The notes below the pieces were generated by a model that worked only from the letters and a program-made list of their open reading frames with translations, was not told the DNA's origin and searched no databases. Source: Flavivirga jejuensis (lineage in GTDB: Bacteria; Bacteroidota; Bacteroidia; Flavobacteriales; Flavobacteriaceae). Taken from it: 64,000 nucleotides of DNA. Location of the stretch: contig NZ_JAUOEL010000001.1 in assembly GCF_030540765.1 (NCBI RefSeq), positions 992,001 through 1,056,000 of the forward strand, in the 5' to 3' direction. Both the position numbers and the translations under genes were made by a program. Shown one piece after another: positions 63,130 to 64,000 of the stretch; the first letter of the stretch is position 1, and the number at the start of each line of letters is the position of its first letter.

Positions 63130-64000
63130 ATGAAAAAGCAATTGTATTTATTGTTTCTATTAGCATGTGTATTAAACATAAATGCTCAAAATAATATAGA
63201 ACAAGTAGCATTAAAAACGTCTTTAGTAAAACCTCAAAAGATTACAAAAATAAAAGAGGGGCATTATCTCATAGACTTTGGTAGAGCTTTTTTTGGCACG
63301 GTGCAGATAAAAGCAAAAAACACACAAAATGATCCTATTAGTTTTCATTTAGGAGAGAAATTAGAAAATCCTAATAAGATAGATAGAAATCCAGGTGGAA
63401 CCATTAGGTACCGAAATGCTACTGTAGACACTTTAACTGAAGGGCAATTAACCACTGTAAAACTTGTTCCTTATAAAAGAAACACTACAGGAGCAGCTAT
63501 ATTGATGCCAGATAATATAGGTGCGATTATTCCTTTTAGATATTGCGAAATTGAAAACCTGAAAATTCCTATTGACGCTATTGAAATTTGGCAAAAAGCA
63601 ATTCATTATAAATTTAATGACGATGCGAGTTATTTTTCATCTTCAAATGCCATATTAGATTCTATTTGGAATTTATGTAAGCACACTATAAAAGCAACTA
63701 GTTTTACTGGTTATTATGTAGATGGGGATAGAGAGCGTATACCTTATGAGGCAGATGCTTATATTAATCAGTTAAGTCATTATAGTGTAGATAATGAGTA
63801 CACCATGGCTAGAAGAACTAATGACTATTTTATGAATAACCCTACTTGGCCAACAGAATGGTTATTACATACTGTACTAATGTTTCATCTAGATTATATG
63901 TACACAGGCGATTTAGAACCGCTTAAAAAACATTACGAAAATCTTAAGTTAAAAACACTTATGGAATTAGAGCGTGCCGATGGTTTAATAAGTTCTAAAT
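63130..64000 (+). CDS. GH78-like alpha-L-rhamnosidase, N-terminal part (cut by window end)
   Basis: The frame starts at 63130 with a signal peptide (about 1-20, LNINAQ) and is open to the window end (290 residues seen). An N-terminal beta domain with LIDFGRAFFGTVQIKA and HLGEKLEN is followed by the start of an (alpha/alpha)6 barrel: AILDSIWNLCKHTIKATSFTGYYVDGDRERIPYEADAYINQLSHYSV. The DGDRER-PYEAD stretch corresponds to the acidic active-site region of GH78 rhamnosidases (commonly DCPQRDERLGWTGD). The Gly/Trp-rich part is altered, so substrate may vary. It begins 122 bp after the second oxidoreductase and is probably in the same unit. Confidence 0.78.
   Translation, partial: MKKQLYLLFLLACVLNINAQNNIEQVALKTSLVKPQKITKIKEGHYLIDFGRAFFGTVQIKAKNTQNDPISFHLGEKLENPNKIDRNPGGTIRYRNATVDTLTEGQLTTVKLVPYKRNTTGAAILMPDNIGAIIPFRYCEIENLKIPIDAIEIWQKAIHYKFNDDASYFSSSNAILDSIWNLCKHTIKATSFTGYYVDGDRERIPYEADAYINQLSHYSVDNEYTMARRTNDYFMNNPTWPTEWLLHTVLMFHLDYMYTGDLEPLKKHYENLKLKTLMELERADGLISSK

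Noticed and set aside
1-64000. CRISPR arrays, tRNA or rRNA genes, intact prophage or insertion sequence
   Set aside because: No regularly spaced repeats, cloverleaf-like stretches, ribosomal RNA segments, integrases or complete transposases were seen.

Overview
The window is AT-rich DNA from a member of the Bacteroidota, most likely a marine, alga-degrading Flavobacteriaceae. The evidence is three SusC/SusD pairs, a hybrid two-component system (HTCS), Bacteroidota-type promoters (TTTG, about 19-20 nt, TAnnTTTG), a type IX secretion (T9SS) C-terminal domain, and a dense set of exported lipoproteins and carbohydrate-active enzymes. I see no tRNA, rRNA, CRISPR array or intact insertion sequence.

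Layout. (1) 235-4891 (+): a SusC/SusD pair with its own terminator and no enzyme attached, followed by a decayed IS66-type remnant (about 5010-5408). (2) 5602-28204 (-): an alginate utilisation locus. It holds a DEH-reductase-like SDR, a hexuronate-type MFS permease, a GntR/FadR regulator, a PL7 lyase, two PKD lipoproteins with carbohydrate-binding-like domains, SusD and SusC, a KdgF cupin, a PL17 lyase, a degenerate M23-like protein, a second heparinase II/III-fold lyase, a PL6 lyase, a Tat-exported TIM-barrel protein and a T9SS-secreted binding protein. A palindromic site (TGGTTWACCA, often followed by GATTGG half-sites) lies at or just downstream of the likely promoters of susC, the PL17-kdgF unit, the T9SS protein and the gntR gene itself. 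This is very likely the GntR operator. (3) 28604-58759 (-): a roughly 30 kb one-direction polysaccharide utilisation locus. It holds SusC/SusD, a GH115-like protein, GH92, two GH29, GH3 with PA14, a double esterase, a Ca-dependent PI-PLC, GH115, a calcineurin-type phosphoesterase, the HTCS, myo-inositol oxygenase (MIOX), a sodium/solute symporter and a FucP-like permease. (4) 59042-64000 (+): divergent from (3), a lipoprotein with two 3-keto-disaccharide-hydrolase (DUF1080) domains, two Tat-exported Gfo/Idh/MocA oxidoreductases and a GH78-like alpha-L-rhamnosidase cut by the window end.

How they work together. In (2), secreted and surface lyases (PL7, PL6) cut alginate, SusC/D import oligomers, PL17 and KdgF produce DEH, the MFS permease imports it, and the SDR reduces it to KDG. 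Regions (3) and (4) appear to be one regulon. A 10-bp direct repeat with exactly 21 bp spacing sits about 56-65 bp before the start codons of MIOX, susC (55817-58759) and the DUF1080 gene. The HTCS encoded next to MIOX is the obvious candidate regulator.

The most interesting hypothesis is that (3)+(4) dismantle an inositol-containing glycan or glycolipid, for example a glycosyl inositol phosphoryl (GIPC-like) head group carrying GlcA, Man, Fuc and Rha. PI-PLC would cut at the inositol phosphate, the phosphoesterase would remove phosphate, GH115 and the other glycosidases would strip the sugars, the symporter would import inositol, and MIOX would convert it to glucuronate. This is inference from gene content and shared regulatory sites; no function was tested. 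Gene calls rest on recognised motifs and domain order, not on database searches.
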